Shown here in pieces: positions 6,267-14,027 of a DNA stretch of 17,587 nt. A model generated the notes under the pieces. It was not told the origin of the DNA, made no database searches, and saw nothing but the letters and a program-made list of their open reading frames with translations. Both the position numbers and the translations under genes were made by a program. This stretch comes from Bacteroidales bacterium UBA1735 (GTDB lineage Bacteria > Bacteroidota > Bacteroidia > Bacteroidales > Paludibacteraceae), in assembly GCA_002315745.1 (NCBI GenBank), contig DCID01000051.1, positions 14,020-31,606 on the forward strand, written 5' to 3'. Within the stretch, counting starts at the first letter, position 1; every line of letters begins with the position of its first letter.

Positions 6267-8825
6267 TTATCCTCCACACTTGGAATAACCGCAGCTGCGG
6301 CAATGCATACATCCTTCTTCGTAGATGAGGGGTTCACCGCAATTGGGGCATACTTGTCCTTGTACCACGGTACCATCTTGGATGTATTTCTTGAGGGCAC
6401 GTTCTACACCCACTTTCCATGAGTTAATAGATTCGGAGTCCATCTGCAGACCAGAGATCATCTTGATCACTTGGTCAATAGGCATTTGGTAACGCAGCAC
6501 GCCCGAGATGAGTTTTGCGTAGTTCCAGAACTCCTTGTCGAACTTATAGGAGAGACCCTCCATGGTGGTCTTAAAGCCACGGCTGTTGAGGAACTGGAAG
6601 TCATAACGCTTCGTGCCATCTTCTTGTACCACACGAATGATCTTACCTTTTGTTACTGACTTAGGAATCATCAATCCTTCCTCGTCATCGGCTAGACCGG
6701 TGAAGATCTCGTAGGGCATACCGTCTTTCAAGCCTACGAAGGCAATCCATTTATCTTTATTGTTTTGGAAGCGAACGACATCGCACTCCAACTCAGTAGG
6801 ACGTACACGCACTTTGTTCTCGAAGCAAACACAGTTGTGATCTTCCTTCTTCTCTTCCTTTTTATCTTCTTTCTTCTTGAGTCCTTCGAGCACGCCGGTA
6901 CGGCTACCATCGCGATAAACGGTGCAACCCTTACAACCACATTTCCATGCTTCTTCGTAGAGTTGTCCCACTAACTCTTCCGATACATCGTTTGGAAGGT
7001 TGATGGTCACAGAGATGGAGTGGTCAACCCATTTCTGGATAGCACCTTGCATTTGTACTTTAGCGAGCCAATCGACATCGTTGGCTGTGGCGTGGAAATA
7101 GGGGGACTCGGCTACGAGTGCATCCACTTCTTCCTGCGTATAGCGGTGGTTAGGATCATAGGTGTGCCCGTTAGCGTTCATCCAAGTGATGAACTTGTGG
7201 TGGAACACGATAAACTCCTCAAAGCTATCACCCACTTCGTCCACGAGATCGACATGGACGTTCTTATCGTTCGGATTAACTTTACGGCGACGTTTATATA
7301 CGGGTTGGAAAACTGGTTCAATACCCGATGTGGTCTGTGTCATAATAGAGGTTGTTCCCGTAGGTGCAACGGTTAAGCAGGCGATGTTACGACGACCATA
7401 CTTGACCATCTCTTTATAGAGTTCAGGATCGGCCTCTTTGATACGAGCGATATATGGGTTCTTTTCCTCACGTTTCGCATCATATACGGCAAATGCACCA
7501 CGCTCTTTGGCCATGTTAACACTGCTACGATAAGCGGCTAATGCGAGGGCTTTATGTACGGATACGGAGAAGGCTGTTGCTTCGTCTGTACCATAACGTA
7601 AGCCCATGGCAGCGAGCATATCGCCTTCTGCTGTGGTACCTACACCGGTACGGCGACCTTGTATGGTCTTGGTCTTAATCTTTACCCATAACTCGCGCTC
7701 TGTGCGCTTGATAGCATCTGCTTCGGGGTCAGAATCGATCTTGGCTAAGATCTTATCAATCTTCTCCATTTCTAGGTCGATGATATCATCCATGATACGC
7801 TGTGCTACACCGATGTGGCGACTGAAGAGTTCGAAATCGAATTCTGCTTGTGGTGTAAATGGATTCTTTACATACGAGTAGAGGTTGATGGCAATCAGAC
7901 GGCAACTGTCGTAAGGGCAGAGAGGTATCTCTCCGCAAGGGTTCGTGCTGACTGTACGATAGCCGAGGTCGGCATAGCAGTCGGGTACAGATTCGCGCAA
8001 GATAGTGTCCCAGAAGAGCACACCGGGTTCTGCGGATTTCCACGCATTATGGATAATCTTCTTCCACAATGCTTTAGCATCAATCTCTTTCTTGTAGAGA
8101 GGATCGTTACTATCGATAGGGTATTGCTGTTGATATGGTACACCTGCAATAGCGGCTTGCATGAAACCATCATCTATTTTTACACTTACGTTAGCGCCCG
8201 TTACTTTGCCTTGCTCCATCTTGGCATCAATGAATGCCTCTGAATCGGGGTGTTTGATGGATACGGATAACATCAAGGCGCCACGGCGACCATCTTGTGC
8301 TACCTCACGGGTCGAGTTGGAATAACGCTCCATGAATGGTACCAAACCGGTAGAGGTTAATGCCGAGTTCTTAACAGGACTACCATAAGGACGGATATGA
8401 CTGAGATCATGTCCGACGCCTCCACGGCGTTTCATCAATTGTACCTGCTCTTCGTCTATTTGAATGATAGCACCATAACTGTCGGCGTTACCATCCTGAC
8501 CAATCACAAAGCAGTTACTCAAACTCGCTACTTGAAAATCGTTGCCAATACCCGTCATTGGGCTACCTTGTGGAACGATGTAGCGGAAATGACGCATCAA
8601 CTCGAATAACTCGGGTTCGGTCATAGGGTTCTTGTACTTAGCCTCGATACGGGCTATCTCGGACGCGATACGATGGTGCATATCGTCCGGTGTACGCTCA
8701 TAGAGGTTACCGAAACTGTCCTTTAACGCATACTTGGTTGACCACACGCGTGCAGCTAACTCATCGCCATTAAAGTACTCTACGGATGCCTCTTCGGCTT
8801 CTTTCTGGGTGTAGATAGGTTTCAT
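6267..8825 (-). CDS. nrdJ: vitamin B12-dependent (class II) ribonucleoside-diphosphate reductase
   Basis: An 852-residue NrdJ, which makes deoxyribonucleotides with an adenosylcobalamin-generated thiyl radical, with or without oxygen. The active-site loop NPCGEI gives Asn295, Cys297 (radical) and Glu299; Cys105 (SLSNCF) and Cys308 fit the substrate-reducing disulfide pair, and the 11-residue distance from Cys297 to Cys308 matches the Thermotoga enzyme. PTGTTS at 489-494 binds phosphate. After a Lys/Glu-rich low-complexity linker (about 649-662) comes a TSCPD-like domain (about 675-780) and a cysteine-rich tail with Cys826, 829, 839, 842, 845 and 850, probably a zinc ribbon or reduction arm. 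The start ATG directly follows a five-unit heptad array. I see no cobalamin riboswitch in its leader of about 65 nt. It is transcribed alone. Confidence 0.95.
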   Translation of the reverse strand: MKPIYTQKEAEEASVEYFNGDELAARVWSTKYALKDSFGNLYERTPDDMHHRIASEIARIEAKYKNPMTEPELFELMRHFRYIVPQGSPMTGIGNDFQVASLSNCFVIGQDGNADSYGAIIQIDEEQVQLMKRRGGVGHDLSHIRPYGSPVKNSALTSTGLVPFMERYSNSTREVAQDGRRGALMLSVSIKHPDSEAFIDAKMEQGKVTGANVSVKIDDGFMQAAIAGVPYQQQYPIDSNDPLYKKEIDAKALWKKIIHNAWKSAEPGVLFWDTILRESVPDCYADLGYRTVSTNPCGEIPLCPYDSCRLIAINLYSYVKNPFTPQAEFDFELFSRHIGVAQRIMDDIIDLEMEKIDKILAKIDSDPEADAIKRTERELWVKIKTKTIQGRRTGVGTTAEGDMLAAMGLRYGTDEATAFSVSVHKALALAAYRSSVNMAKERGAFAVYDAKREEKNPYIARIKEADPELYKEMVKYGRRNIACLTVAPTGTTSIMTQTTSGIEPVFQPVYKRRRKVNPNDKNVHVDLVDEVGDSFEEFIVFHHKFITWMNANGHTYDPNHRYTQEEVDALVAESPYFHATANDVDWLAKVQMQGAIQKWVDHSISVTINLPNDVSEELVGQLYEEAWKCGCKGCTVYRDGSRTGVLEGLKKKEDKKEEKKEDHNCVCFENKVRVRPTELECDVVRFQNNKDKWIAFVGLKDGMPYEIFTGLADDEEGLMIPKSVTKGKIIRVVQEDGTKRYDFQFLNSRGFKTTMEGLSYKFDKEFWNYAKLISGVLRYQMPIDQVIKMISGLQMDSESINSWKVGVERALKKYIQDGTVVQGQVCPNCGEPLIYEEGCMHCRSCGYSKCGG

Positions 8826-8827
8826 AT

Positions 8828-8870
8828 GATTTACGATTTACGATTTACGGATTTACGATTTACGATTTGT
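8828..8870 (+). repeat. heptad tandem array 4 (GATTTAC) in the nrdJ leader
   Basis: Three perfect GATTTAC units (8828-8848), one extra G at 8849, two more perfect units (8850-8863) and a degenerate sixth (8864-8870). On the nrdJ mRNA the unit reads GTAAATC, and the array begins two bases before the ATG, filling over half of the leader. It shares period 7 and the TTAC core with the AGGTTAC arrays but differs at the first three positions. Confidence 0.85.
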
Positions 8871-8896
8871 GGGGTGTAATGTCGCGAAAAACGATG

Positions 8897-8928
8897 CAAA
8901 GGTATAGCTTTTATTTGACATGTGCAAG
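8897..8928 (-). promoter_or_regulatory. nrdJ promoter
   Basis: On the minus strand TACCTTTG (8904-8897) matches the -7 consensus exactly. Twenty bases upstream is CTTG (8928-8925), one mismatch from TTTG, followed by CA as in the other promoters here. The 16 bases from the -7 box onward (TACCTTTGCATCGTTT) are identical to those of the ROK kinase promoter. The leader would be about 65 nt. Confidence 0.65.
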
Positions 8929-8969
8929 TGTTTTGACAAAAAAAGTTATCAACATTTTTGTAATTGTTT

Positions 8970-9007
8970 TCCAAAATAAAAAATAAACACCTGTATATTA
9001 GGTGCTT
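8970..9007 (-). terminator. intrinsic terminator of the rplU-to-thioesterase operon
   Basis: On the minus strand, 45 bases after the thioesterase stop, AAGCACCT and AGGTGTTT form an 8-bp stem (one G-U pair) with the 7-nt loop AATATAC, followed by a U-rich run (ATTTTTTATTTT). This is the expected end of the five-gene operon. The stem has few G-C pairs, so efficiency may be moderate. Confidence 0.6.
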
Positions 9008-9051
9008 ATAATTTATGTGTGGTTAAAAAGTTTCCCGAATTAGAAAAGTTT

Positions 9052-9780
9052 TCAACAATCGATATTTTTCAGTTTTGCTATTCGTGCAGAACAGCAAGTG
9101 AGTCCTTTGACATCTTTTTGCTGATATTGAACACTATCTTGCGTATCTAGAACGGCAGTGGTAATGGTATCGCTGAGGTAGGCTTCTTTGGAATAGTTAA
9201 TGCTCAGTGATAGGGGCTTAGTTAAGAACGTAGGCGTATAGGTATCGAGCATGATTTCCAAGTACTTGCAAGAGTTGCAGTGATTATTATAATCGACATC
9301 CGAGTATTGGATCGTATGTTGGTGAGTGCAAGTAGGTTCCGTAATAGGTGTTAGCCGTTGAGGACGAGGTAGGTTAATACGATCGTTATCGATACAGTTT
9401 TGGAAGGGTGCTTGGTCAAAGACATTAACAATCTCGCGCTTATTGAGATCGAGCACCGCCCATACGGACGAAGCACAACCGATTAACTGATTATCCTTAT
9501 AGATATTAAAATTACGGGTGGAGAGCATGTGGTTGTTTTGTTCTACCCAGGTTTCGAATACGATACGATCGCCATGCGTCGGCATGTAGGTCATTTCGAG
9601 GTTGAGACGAATAATCACCCATGTTAGCCCTTGTGGGTAGAGGTACTGAATACCAAAACCTTGATCATCGGCTGCTCGACCGGCTACTACGAGTAAGTAG
9701 TTTTCTAGCGTATATAGCCGTAGCCGCCTATTGGCATCTACTTCTTGATAAGGGATAATATATTCGTAACGTAGTTTCAA
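9052..9780 (-). CDS. acyl-ACP thioesterase (FatA/FatB-like, hotdog fold)
   Basis: A 242-residue double-hotdog protein of the acyl-ACP thioesterase family, which releases fatty acids from acyl carrier protein. The N-terminal half has YQEVDANRRLRLYTLENYLLVVAG, GLTWVI and the DRIVFETWV strand; the C-terminal half has the conserved SDVDYNNHCNSCKYLE block (about 160-175; Asp161, Asn165 or Asn166, His167), corresponding to the D-x-N-x-H-x-N segment. No ATG is available in frame after the upstream stop; the best start is the TTG at 9780, giving MKLRYEYIIPYQEVD, a normal N-terminus for the family. The 30 bases before that TTG are almost wholly heptad array 3. It is the last gene of the rplU operon and is followed by a terminator. 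Confidence 0.82.
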   Translation of the reverse strand: MKLRYEYIIPYQEVDANRRLRLYTLENYLLVVAGRAADDQGFGIQYLYPQGLTWVIIRLNLEMTYMPTHGDRIVFETWVEQNNHMLSTRNFNIYKDNQLIGCASSVWAVLDLNKREIVNVFDQAPFQNCIDNDRINLPRPQRLTPITEPTCTHQHTIQYSDVDYNNHCNSCKYLEIMLDTYTPTFLTKPLSLSINYSKEAYLSDTITTAVLDTQDSVQYQQKDVKGLTCCSARIAKLKNIDC

Positions 9781-9784
9781 ACCA

Positions 9785-9812
9785 GTAACCTGTAACCTGT
9801 AACCTGCGACCT
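9785..9812 (-). repeat. heptad tandem array 3 (AGGTTAC, four units)
   Basis: On the minus strand the units are AGGTCGC followed by three perfect AGGTTAC. The first unit begins with the AG of the dpp5 stop codon TAG, just as array 1 begins in the SDR stop. The array fills the 30-bp gap between dpp5 and the thioesterase and ends 4 nt before the TTG start. Confidence 0.85.
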
Positions 9813-11898
9813 ACTTCAGCCATTTATCCAACCATCCAAAAAATGTCCGTTGCCAGAGCACGCCATTTTGTGGCTTTAGCACCCAGTGGTTTTCGTCTGG
9901 GAAGATGAGCAATTGTGCGGGTATACCGCGCATCTTAGCGGCATCAAAAGCCGACATACCTTGGCTGGCAAGAATGCGATAATCTTTTTCGCCATGGATG
10001 CATAGAATAGGAGTATCCCATTGATCGACGAACTTGTGCGGGGAATTAGCAAAGGTGCGTTGGGCGATTGTATTGGTCTTATCCCAGTATGCGCCACCCA
10101 TATCCCAGTTAGCAAACCATTTTTCCTCGGTCTCTAAGTATTGGGCTTCCATATTAAAGATACCATCGTGGGCAATGAATGCTTTGAAACGTTTCTGATG
10201 ATGCCCCGCTAACCAATAGACGGAGTATCCACCGAATGATGCGCCCACACAACCGAGGTGCTCTTGGTCAATATATGGTTCATGGGCACACACCTCGTCA
10301 ATAGCCGTCAGTAAGTCGCGCATACATTGTCCTCCATAGTCGCCACTAATCTGCTCGTTCCATGCCTTACCGAATCCCGGTAAGCCACGACGATTAGGTG
10401 CTACAATGATATAGTCGTTGGCGGCCATCATCATAAAGTTCCAACGGAATGACCAGAACTGACTCACGGGCGATTGGGGACCACCCTCACAGTAGAGTAG
10501 GGTCGGATATTTCTTGTTCGGGTCAAAATGGGGCGGATAGATCATCCAGGTCAGCATCTGTTGTCCGTCGGTTGTCTTTTGCCAACGAGGTACCACTGTA
10601 CCCATCGTGATTTGATCATAGATGTTCTTATTTTCGAAAGTTAGTTGTACGCCATTCACGAACAATTCATTTGCTGCACACATGGAGTGGCGCAGGTAAT
10701 AGGTCTTATCACCCATTGTTGCCACCGGTTCATAGTCGTATTGACCGCCAAAGAGAAGTGTAATTGTACCTTGCAAGTCGGTGGCATAAACACTTACGCA
10801 ACCATGCCATACGGCGTTGAAAATGATTTGTTCATTACCATTCCAATAGAACCCATCTACATTCGTGTTCAAGCGACGCGAAACAAAGGTTTGTTTTCCC
10901 GTTGCGAGATCAAGCACCATTAGCCTATTCTCATCGCTCTCGTAGCCATCATGCTCCATGGATAACCAAGCTATCTTACTGCCGTCGGGCGAGTAAGCGG
11001 GGTTGGTATCGTAGCCTTTATTGGCTTCTGAGATGTTCCTATGCGCGCGCGTGCGTATATTATAAAGGAATATGTCTGAATTGGTACTGATAGCGTATTC
11101 AAGACCTATTTTCTTACGGCAAGTGTAGGCTATTTCCTCGTTGTTTGGGTTCCAAGCCAACTGTTCAACACCGCCGAATGGTCGCATAGGACTCTCGAAA
11201 GCCGTACCTTCTAAGATATCGACGAGCGAATCGACTTTGGCTGTACGTATATCCATCTCGTTTGCATAGGTGGTATGGATTTGCGCTACGAACGGGTGGG
11301 GGGCATTTGCCACCCACTCGTCCCAGTGCTTATACATGAGGTCATTGACTATCCGTCCCGAAGCCAAAGGTAGGTCAGGATAGATATCTGCTGTAGTTGG
11401 ATTGGTCTTCACGGTGCGTACTAAGATAAGTTGGTCGCGCATCGGGGAGAGAAGGAAACTTTCAATATCAGCAGCACCTTCGACTAGGATATCTTGATTG
11501 TTTTGACGCAGATAGAGTTGTCCGTTACGAATGTAAGCCAATACACCACTATTGCCGAACCATGCAGGGTCACTTCCTACGAATTCGTCAATCACTTCTA
11601 ATCGTTTCGTTGTGTCTGTAGCTGCTAAGTGTTCCTCGCAGATACGTATCCAAGTTGTCGAGCGGTTCTCGGCAACGCTATAGTATGACACGGAATAGGC
11701 AATGCGGCCTGTCTCCACATCCAATTGCACCGAACCGATACGTCCCATTGCCCATAGGGCTTCAGCGGTGAAACGATCACCTTCAATGGTGATCTCGGGT
11801 TTGGTGATGGGAGCTTGCTCCGTGTTCGTTGTGTGGTTACATGCCATAGCCATAAAGGCGATGAACGCCAGTGAAAACAGATGAATAGACCGATGCAT
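9811..11898 (-). CDS. dpp5: dipeptidyl-peptidase 5-like S9 family serine peptidase
   Basis: A 695-residue prolyl-oligopeptidase-family enzyme: a beta-propeller of WD-like repeats (about 40-430; SPDGSKIAWLSMEHDGYES, NPNNEEIAYTCRKK) followed by an alpha/beta-hydrolase domain. The triad is Ser554 in GASFGGYS, Asp639 in HGEKDYRI and His671 in DENHWVL. Blocks such as IYPDLPLASGRIVNDLMYKH and GGPQSPVSQFWSFRWNFMM closely follow Porphyromonas DPP5, which removes dipeptides from periplasmic oligopeptides with a preference for Ala or hydrophobic residues at P1. The N-terminus (MHRSIHLFSLAFIAFMAMAC) is a signal peptide; Cys20 could be lipidated, though AMAC is a weak lipobox. It sits 18 nt after serS in an operon headed by ribosomal-protein genes, so it is probably expressed in growth. 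Confidence 0.88.
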   Translation of the reverse strand: MHRSIHLFSLAFIAFMAMACNHTTNTEQAPITKPEITIEGDRFTAEALWAMGRIGSVQLDVETGRIAYSVSYYSVAENRSTTWIRICEEHLAATDTTKRLEVIDEFVGSDPAWFGNSGVLAYIRNGQLYLRQNNQDILVEGAADIESFLLSPMRDQLILVRTVKTNPTTADIYPDLPLASGRIVNDLMYKHWDEWVANAPHPFVAQIHTTYANEMDIRTAKVDSLVDILEGTAFESPMRPFGGVEQLAWNPNNEEIAYTCRKKIGLEYAISTNSDIFLYNIRTRAHRNISEANKGYDTNPAYSPDGSKIAWLSMEHDGYESDENRLMVLDLATGKQTFVSRRLNTNVDGFYWNGNEQIIFNAVWHGCVSVYATDLQGTITLLFGGQYDYEPVATMGDKTYYLRHSMCAANELFVNGVQLTFENKNIYDQITMGTVVPRWQKTTDGQQMLTWMIYPPHFDPNKKYPTLLYCEGGPQSPVSQFWSFRWNFMMMAANDYIIVAPNRRGLPGFGKAWNEQISGDYGGQCMRDLLTAIDEVCAHEPYIDQEHLGCVGASFGGYSVYWLAGHHQKRFKAFIAHDGIFNMEAQYLETEEKWFANWDMGGAYWDKTNTIAQRTFANSPHKFVDQWDTPILCIHGEKDYRILASQGMSAFDAAKMRGIPAQLLIFPDENHWVLKPQNGVLWQRTFFGWLDKWLK

Positions 11899-11916
11899 GG
11901 TTTTCTTTGTGGATTA

Positions 11917-13308
11917 TTAGCGAATCATCTCGTCGCCAAAGAAAGGAACAAGTGCCTTAGGCAGACGGATACCTTCTTCGCTTTGGTTGTTCTCTAATAG
12001 CGCAGCTACGATGCGAGGTAATGCCAATGCCGAACCATTTAAGGTGTGTGCCAGTTGCACTTTCTTATCGTCATTACGGCGATAACGGCATTTGAGGCGG
12101 TTAGCCTGATAGGTATCGAAGTTACTGGTGGACGATACTTCGAGCCAGCGGTGTTGTGCTTCGGAATAAACCTCAAAGTCATAGCAGATAGCAGCCGTGA
12201 AACTCATATCTCCTCCGCTTAGGCGTAGGATACGATAGGGTAACTCCAACTTCTGTAATAACCCTTCGACGTGCGCTAACATCTCGCGATGGCTGATCTC
12301 GGAGTGTTCGGGTTTATCGATACGCACGATCTCAATCTTTGAGAACTCATGCAGACGATTCAGACCGCGTACATCCTTACCATAACTACCTGCTTCACGG
12401 CGGAAACACTCGGTGTAAGCGCAGTTCTTGATAGGCAGTTTATCTTCGTCGATGATGACGTCGCGATAGATATTGGTCACAGGTACTTCGGCTGTAGGAA
12501 TGAGATAGAGGTCATCCACTTCGCAGTGGTACATCTGTCCCTCCTTATCGGGCAGTTGGCCTGTGCCGTAACCAGATGCTTGGTTGACGACTGTAGGTGG
12601 CATAATTTCCGTATAGCCGGCTTTGTTCGCTTCAGCGAGGAAGAAATTGATGAGGGCGCGTTGCAGACGTGCACCTTGACCGATATAGACGGGGAAACCA
12701 GCGCCTGAGATCTTGACACCAAGGTCAAAGTCGATGAGGTTATATTTCTTCGCTAAGTCCCAGTGGGGCAGTTTAGCGAAAGCAGGTTGTGGATTCCACT
12801 CCTCTTTCCAGTCTTTGAGTGCTACGGCTGCGCCATCAGCATCAAAGGACTTGGCGTTACTTTCGAGATCTAAGATAGCCTTATCGCCTTGTGCCTTTTC
12901 GCTGATGTTCCAACCGCCGACTTTGACGGCGAGGTTATCCTCGGCGCTAGTGCCTTGAGGCACGATGGGGTAGGGAACATTGGGGATGGTGAGCAGCAAC
13001 TGCGTCTGTTTATCTTCGGCAGTGGCCATTTCGGTCTCGAGGTTCTTGATGTTCTCCTTGAGTTCGGCGGTTTTAGCCTTAGCTTCTTCGGCTTGTTGTT
13101 TCTCGCCTTTAGCCATGAGCATACCAATCTGTTTGGAGATGGTGTTCATTTCGGCGCTAGCGGCATCTTTCTTTTGTTGAGCGCTCTTACGCTCCTGGTC
13201 TATAGCAATAACGCTCTCGATGACCTCGCGAGCGTTATTGAAATGCTTTTTTTCTAATCCCGCGATAATAGACTCCTTATCGTCGTAGATTTGTTTAAGC
13301 GTTAACAT
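11917..13308 (-). CDS. serS: seryl-tRNA synthetase with a linker insertion
   Basis: A 463-residue class II aminoacyl-tRNA synthetase that charges tRNA-Ser (and tRNA-Sec where present). Residues 1-110 form the tRNA-binding coiled-coil arm (heptad-like, Lys/Glu/Ala-rich), then the catalytic core with motif 2 (ECFRREAGSYGKDVRGLNRLHEF, about 300-322) and motif 3 (NGSALALPRIVAALLENNQ, about 424-442); TAEVP is at 272-276. The Bacteroides enzyme is about 424 residues as I recall. The excess lies at about residues 133-178 (WNISEKAQGDKAILDLESNA and onward to the LPHWDLAKKY block), an acidic/Trp-rich stretch between arm and core. All catalytic motifs are intact. It starts 9 nt after rpmA and ends 18 nt before dpp5, within the rplU operon. 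Confidence 0.95.
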   Translation of the reverse strand: MLTLKQIYDDKESIIAGLEKKHFNNAREVIESVIAIDQERKSAQQKKDAASAEMNTISKQIGMLMAKGEKQQAEEAKAKTAELKENIKNLETEMATAEDKQTQLLLTIPNVPYPIVPQGTSAEDNLAVKVGGWNISEKAQGDKAILDLESNAKSFDADGAAVALKDWKEEWNPQPAFAKLPHWDLAKKYNLIDFDLGVKISGAGFPVYIGQGARLQRALINFFLAEANKAGYTEIMPPTVVNQASGYGTGQLPDKEGQMYHCEVDDLYLIPTAEVPVTNIYRDVIIDEDKLPIKNCAYTECFRREAGSYGKDVRGLNRLHEFSKIEIVRIDKPEHSEISHREMLAHVEGLLQKLELPYRILRLSGGDMSFTAAICYDFEVYSEAQHRWLEVSSTSNFDTYQANRLKCRYRRNDDKKVQLAHTLNGSALALPRIVAALLENNQSEEGIRLPKALVPFFGDEMIR

Positions 13309-13317
13309 GTTGTTTTA

Positions 13318-13581
13318 TTAAGCTTGTGCTATTGGTTCAACACTTACATACGATTTATTGTTACGTTTACGAGTAAAGGTTACTACACCGTCCACGAGTG
13401 CATAGAGTGTATGGTCAGAGCCCATACCCATGTTTGCACCAGGATTATGTACAGTACCACGTTGACGAACGATGATGTTACCTGCTTTGCAAGTTTGTCC
13501 GCCCCAAATTTTCACGCCTAAACGTTTGCTTTCTGATTCACGGCCGTTCTTTGAACTACCGACACCTTTCTTATGTGCCAT
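13318..13581 (-). CDS. rpmA: 50S ribosomal protein L27
   Basis: An 87-residue L27, whose N-terminus reaches the peptidyl-transferase centre. It has the typical start MAHKKGVGSSKNGRESESKR, then LGVKIWGGQ, AGNIIVRQRGT and HNPGANMGMGSDHTL. It begins directly with MAHKKG, with no cleavable N-terminal extension of the kind found in Firmicutes. The upstream stretch on its strand contains AAAGGATT about 6 nt before the ATG, one of the few sequences here with a partial Shine-Dalgarno look. It lies 18 nt after rplU and 9 nt before serS, the usual rplU-rpmA pairing. Confidence 0.96.
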   Translation of the reverse strand: MAHKKGVGSSKNGRESESKRLGVKIWGGQTCKAGNIIVRQRGTVHNPGANMGMGSDHTLYALVDGVVTFTRKRNNKSYVSVEPIAQA

Positions 13582-13599
13582 AATCTAATCCTTTCTTTT

Positions 13600-13917
13600 T
13601 TAAGCGAGAACAATCTCTTTAACAACAACATTGGTCAAATCTTGGCGATGACCGTTTAACTTCTTGTAACCTTTGCGGCGTTTCTTGTGGAAGACTAAGA
13701 TCTTCTCACCACGGCATTCGTTGTCTAACACTTCGCATACCACTTTAGCGCCCTTAATGGTAGGGGTACCAATTTTCACTTTGCCCTCGTTGTCTACGAG
13801 CAGCACCTTGTCGAACTCAACCACAGCGCCTTTCTCAGCGTCCATACGGTTGATGAACAGTTTTTTGCCAGCTTCTACTTTGAACTGCTGACCTTGCATG
13901 TCTACAATTGCGTACAT
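13600..13917 (-). CDS. rplU: 50S ribosomal protein L21
   Basis: A 105-residue L21, a 23S rRNA-binding protein, starting MYAIVDMQGQQFKVEAGKKL and carrying the family end HKKRRKGYKKLNGHRQ. The frame stays open upstream to 13998, but L21 proteins begin at MYAIV, so I take the ATG at 13917. It is the first gene of an operon rplU-rpmA-serS-dpp5-thioesterase with gaps of 18, 9, 18 and 30 bp. Its promoter lies at 14028-14059, giving a leader of about 105 nt that contains a palindrome, an imperfect direct repeat and a 12-codon open frame, where regulation by the ribosomal protein would be possible. Confidence 0.96.
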   Translation of the reverse strand: MYAIVDMQGQQFKVEAGKKLFINRMDAEKGAVVEFDKVLLVDNEGKVKIGTPTIKGAKVVCEVLDNECRGEKILVFHKKRRKGYKKLNGHRQDLTNVVVKEIVLA

Positions 13918-13956
13918 TGTATAATAATTAAATATTGAGGTGGTGAGGCGTCCTAA

Positions 13957-13991
13957 GACTATGCGCTGCTGTCTATGACTCATACGCTGCT
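13957..13991 (-). repeat. imperfect direct repeat and palindrome in the rplU leader
   Basis: On the minus strand AGCAGCGTATGAGTC (13991-13977) and AGCAGCGCATAGTC (13970-13957) are near-identical, 21 bases apart. Between and overlapping them is the perfect 11-bp palindrome TATGACTCATA (13974-13984). Both lie inside the rplU 5' untranslated region. A short open frame, MGSISAKAAYES, runs from 14011 to 13973 and ends within the palindrome. Function is unknown. Confidence 0.4.
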
Positions 13992-14027
13992 TTGGCACTT
14001 ATCGAGCCCATTCCACAAAAAAGCGTG

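Noticed and set aside
7020..7376. Open frames on the + strand inside nrdJ
   Set aside because: They are shadows of the nrdJ codons, lack family motifs, and have no promoter or start context.
8828..8870. CRISPR-like repeats
   Set aside because: Units are 7 bp and directly adjacent with no spacers, and no cas genes are present.
8826..8896. Cobalamin riboswitch in the nrdJ leader
   Set aside because: The leader is only about 65 nt, more than half heptad repeat, and has no B12-box-like sequence or room for the riboswitch fold.
8946..8954. DnaA-box-like TTATCAACA
   Set aside because: A single near-match in AT-rich DNA, with no cluster of boxes, no unwinding element and no dnaA or dnaN gene nearby.
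13918..13998. Longer L21 starting at 13998
   Set aside because: The extra 27 residues do not match L21, whose N-terminus is MYAIV; the ATG at 13917 fits.
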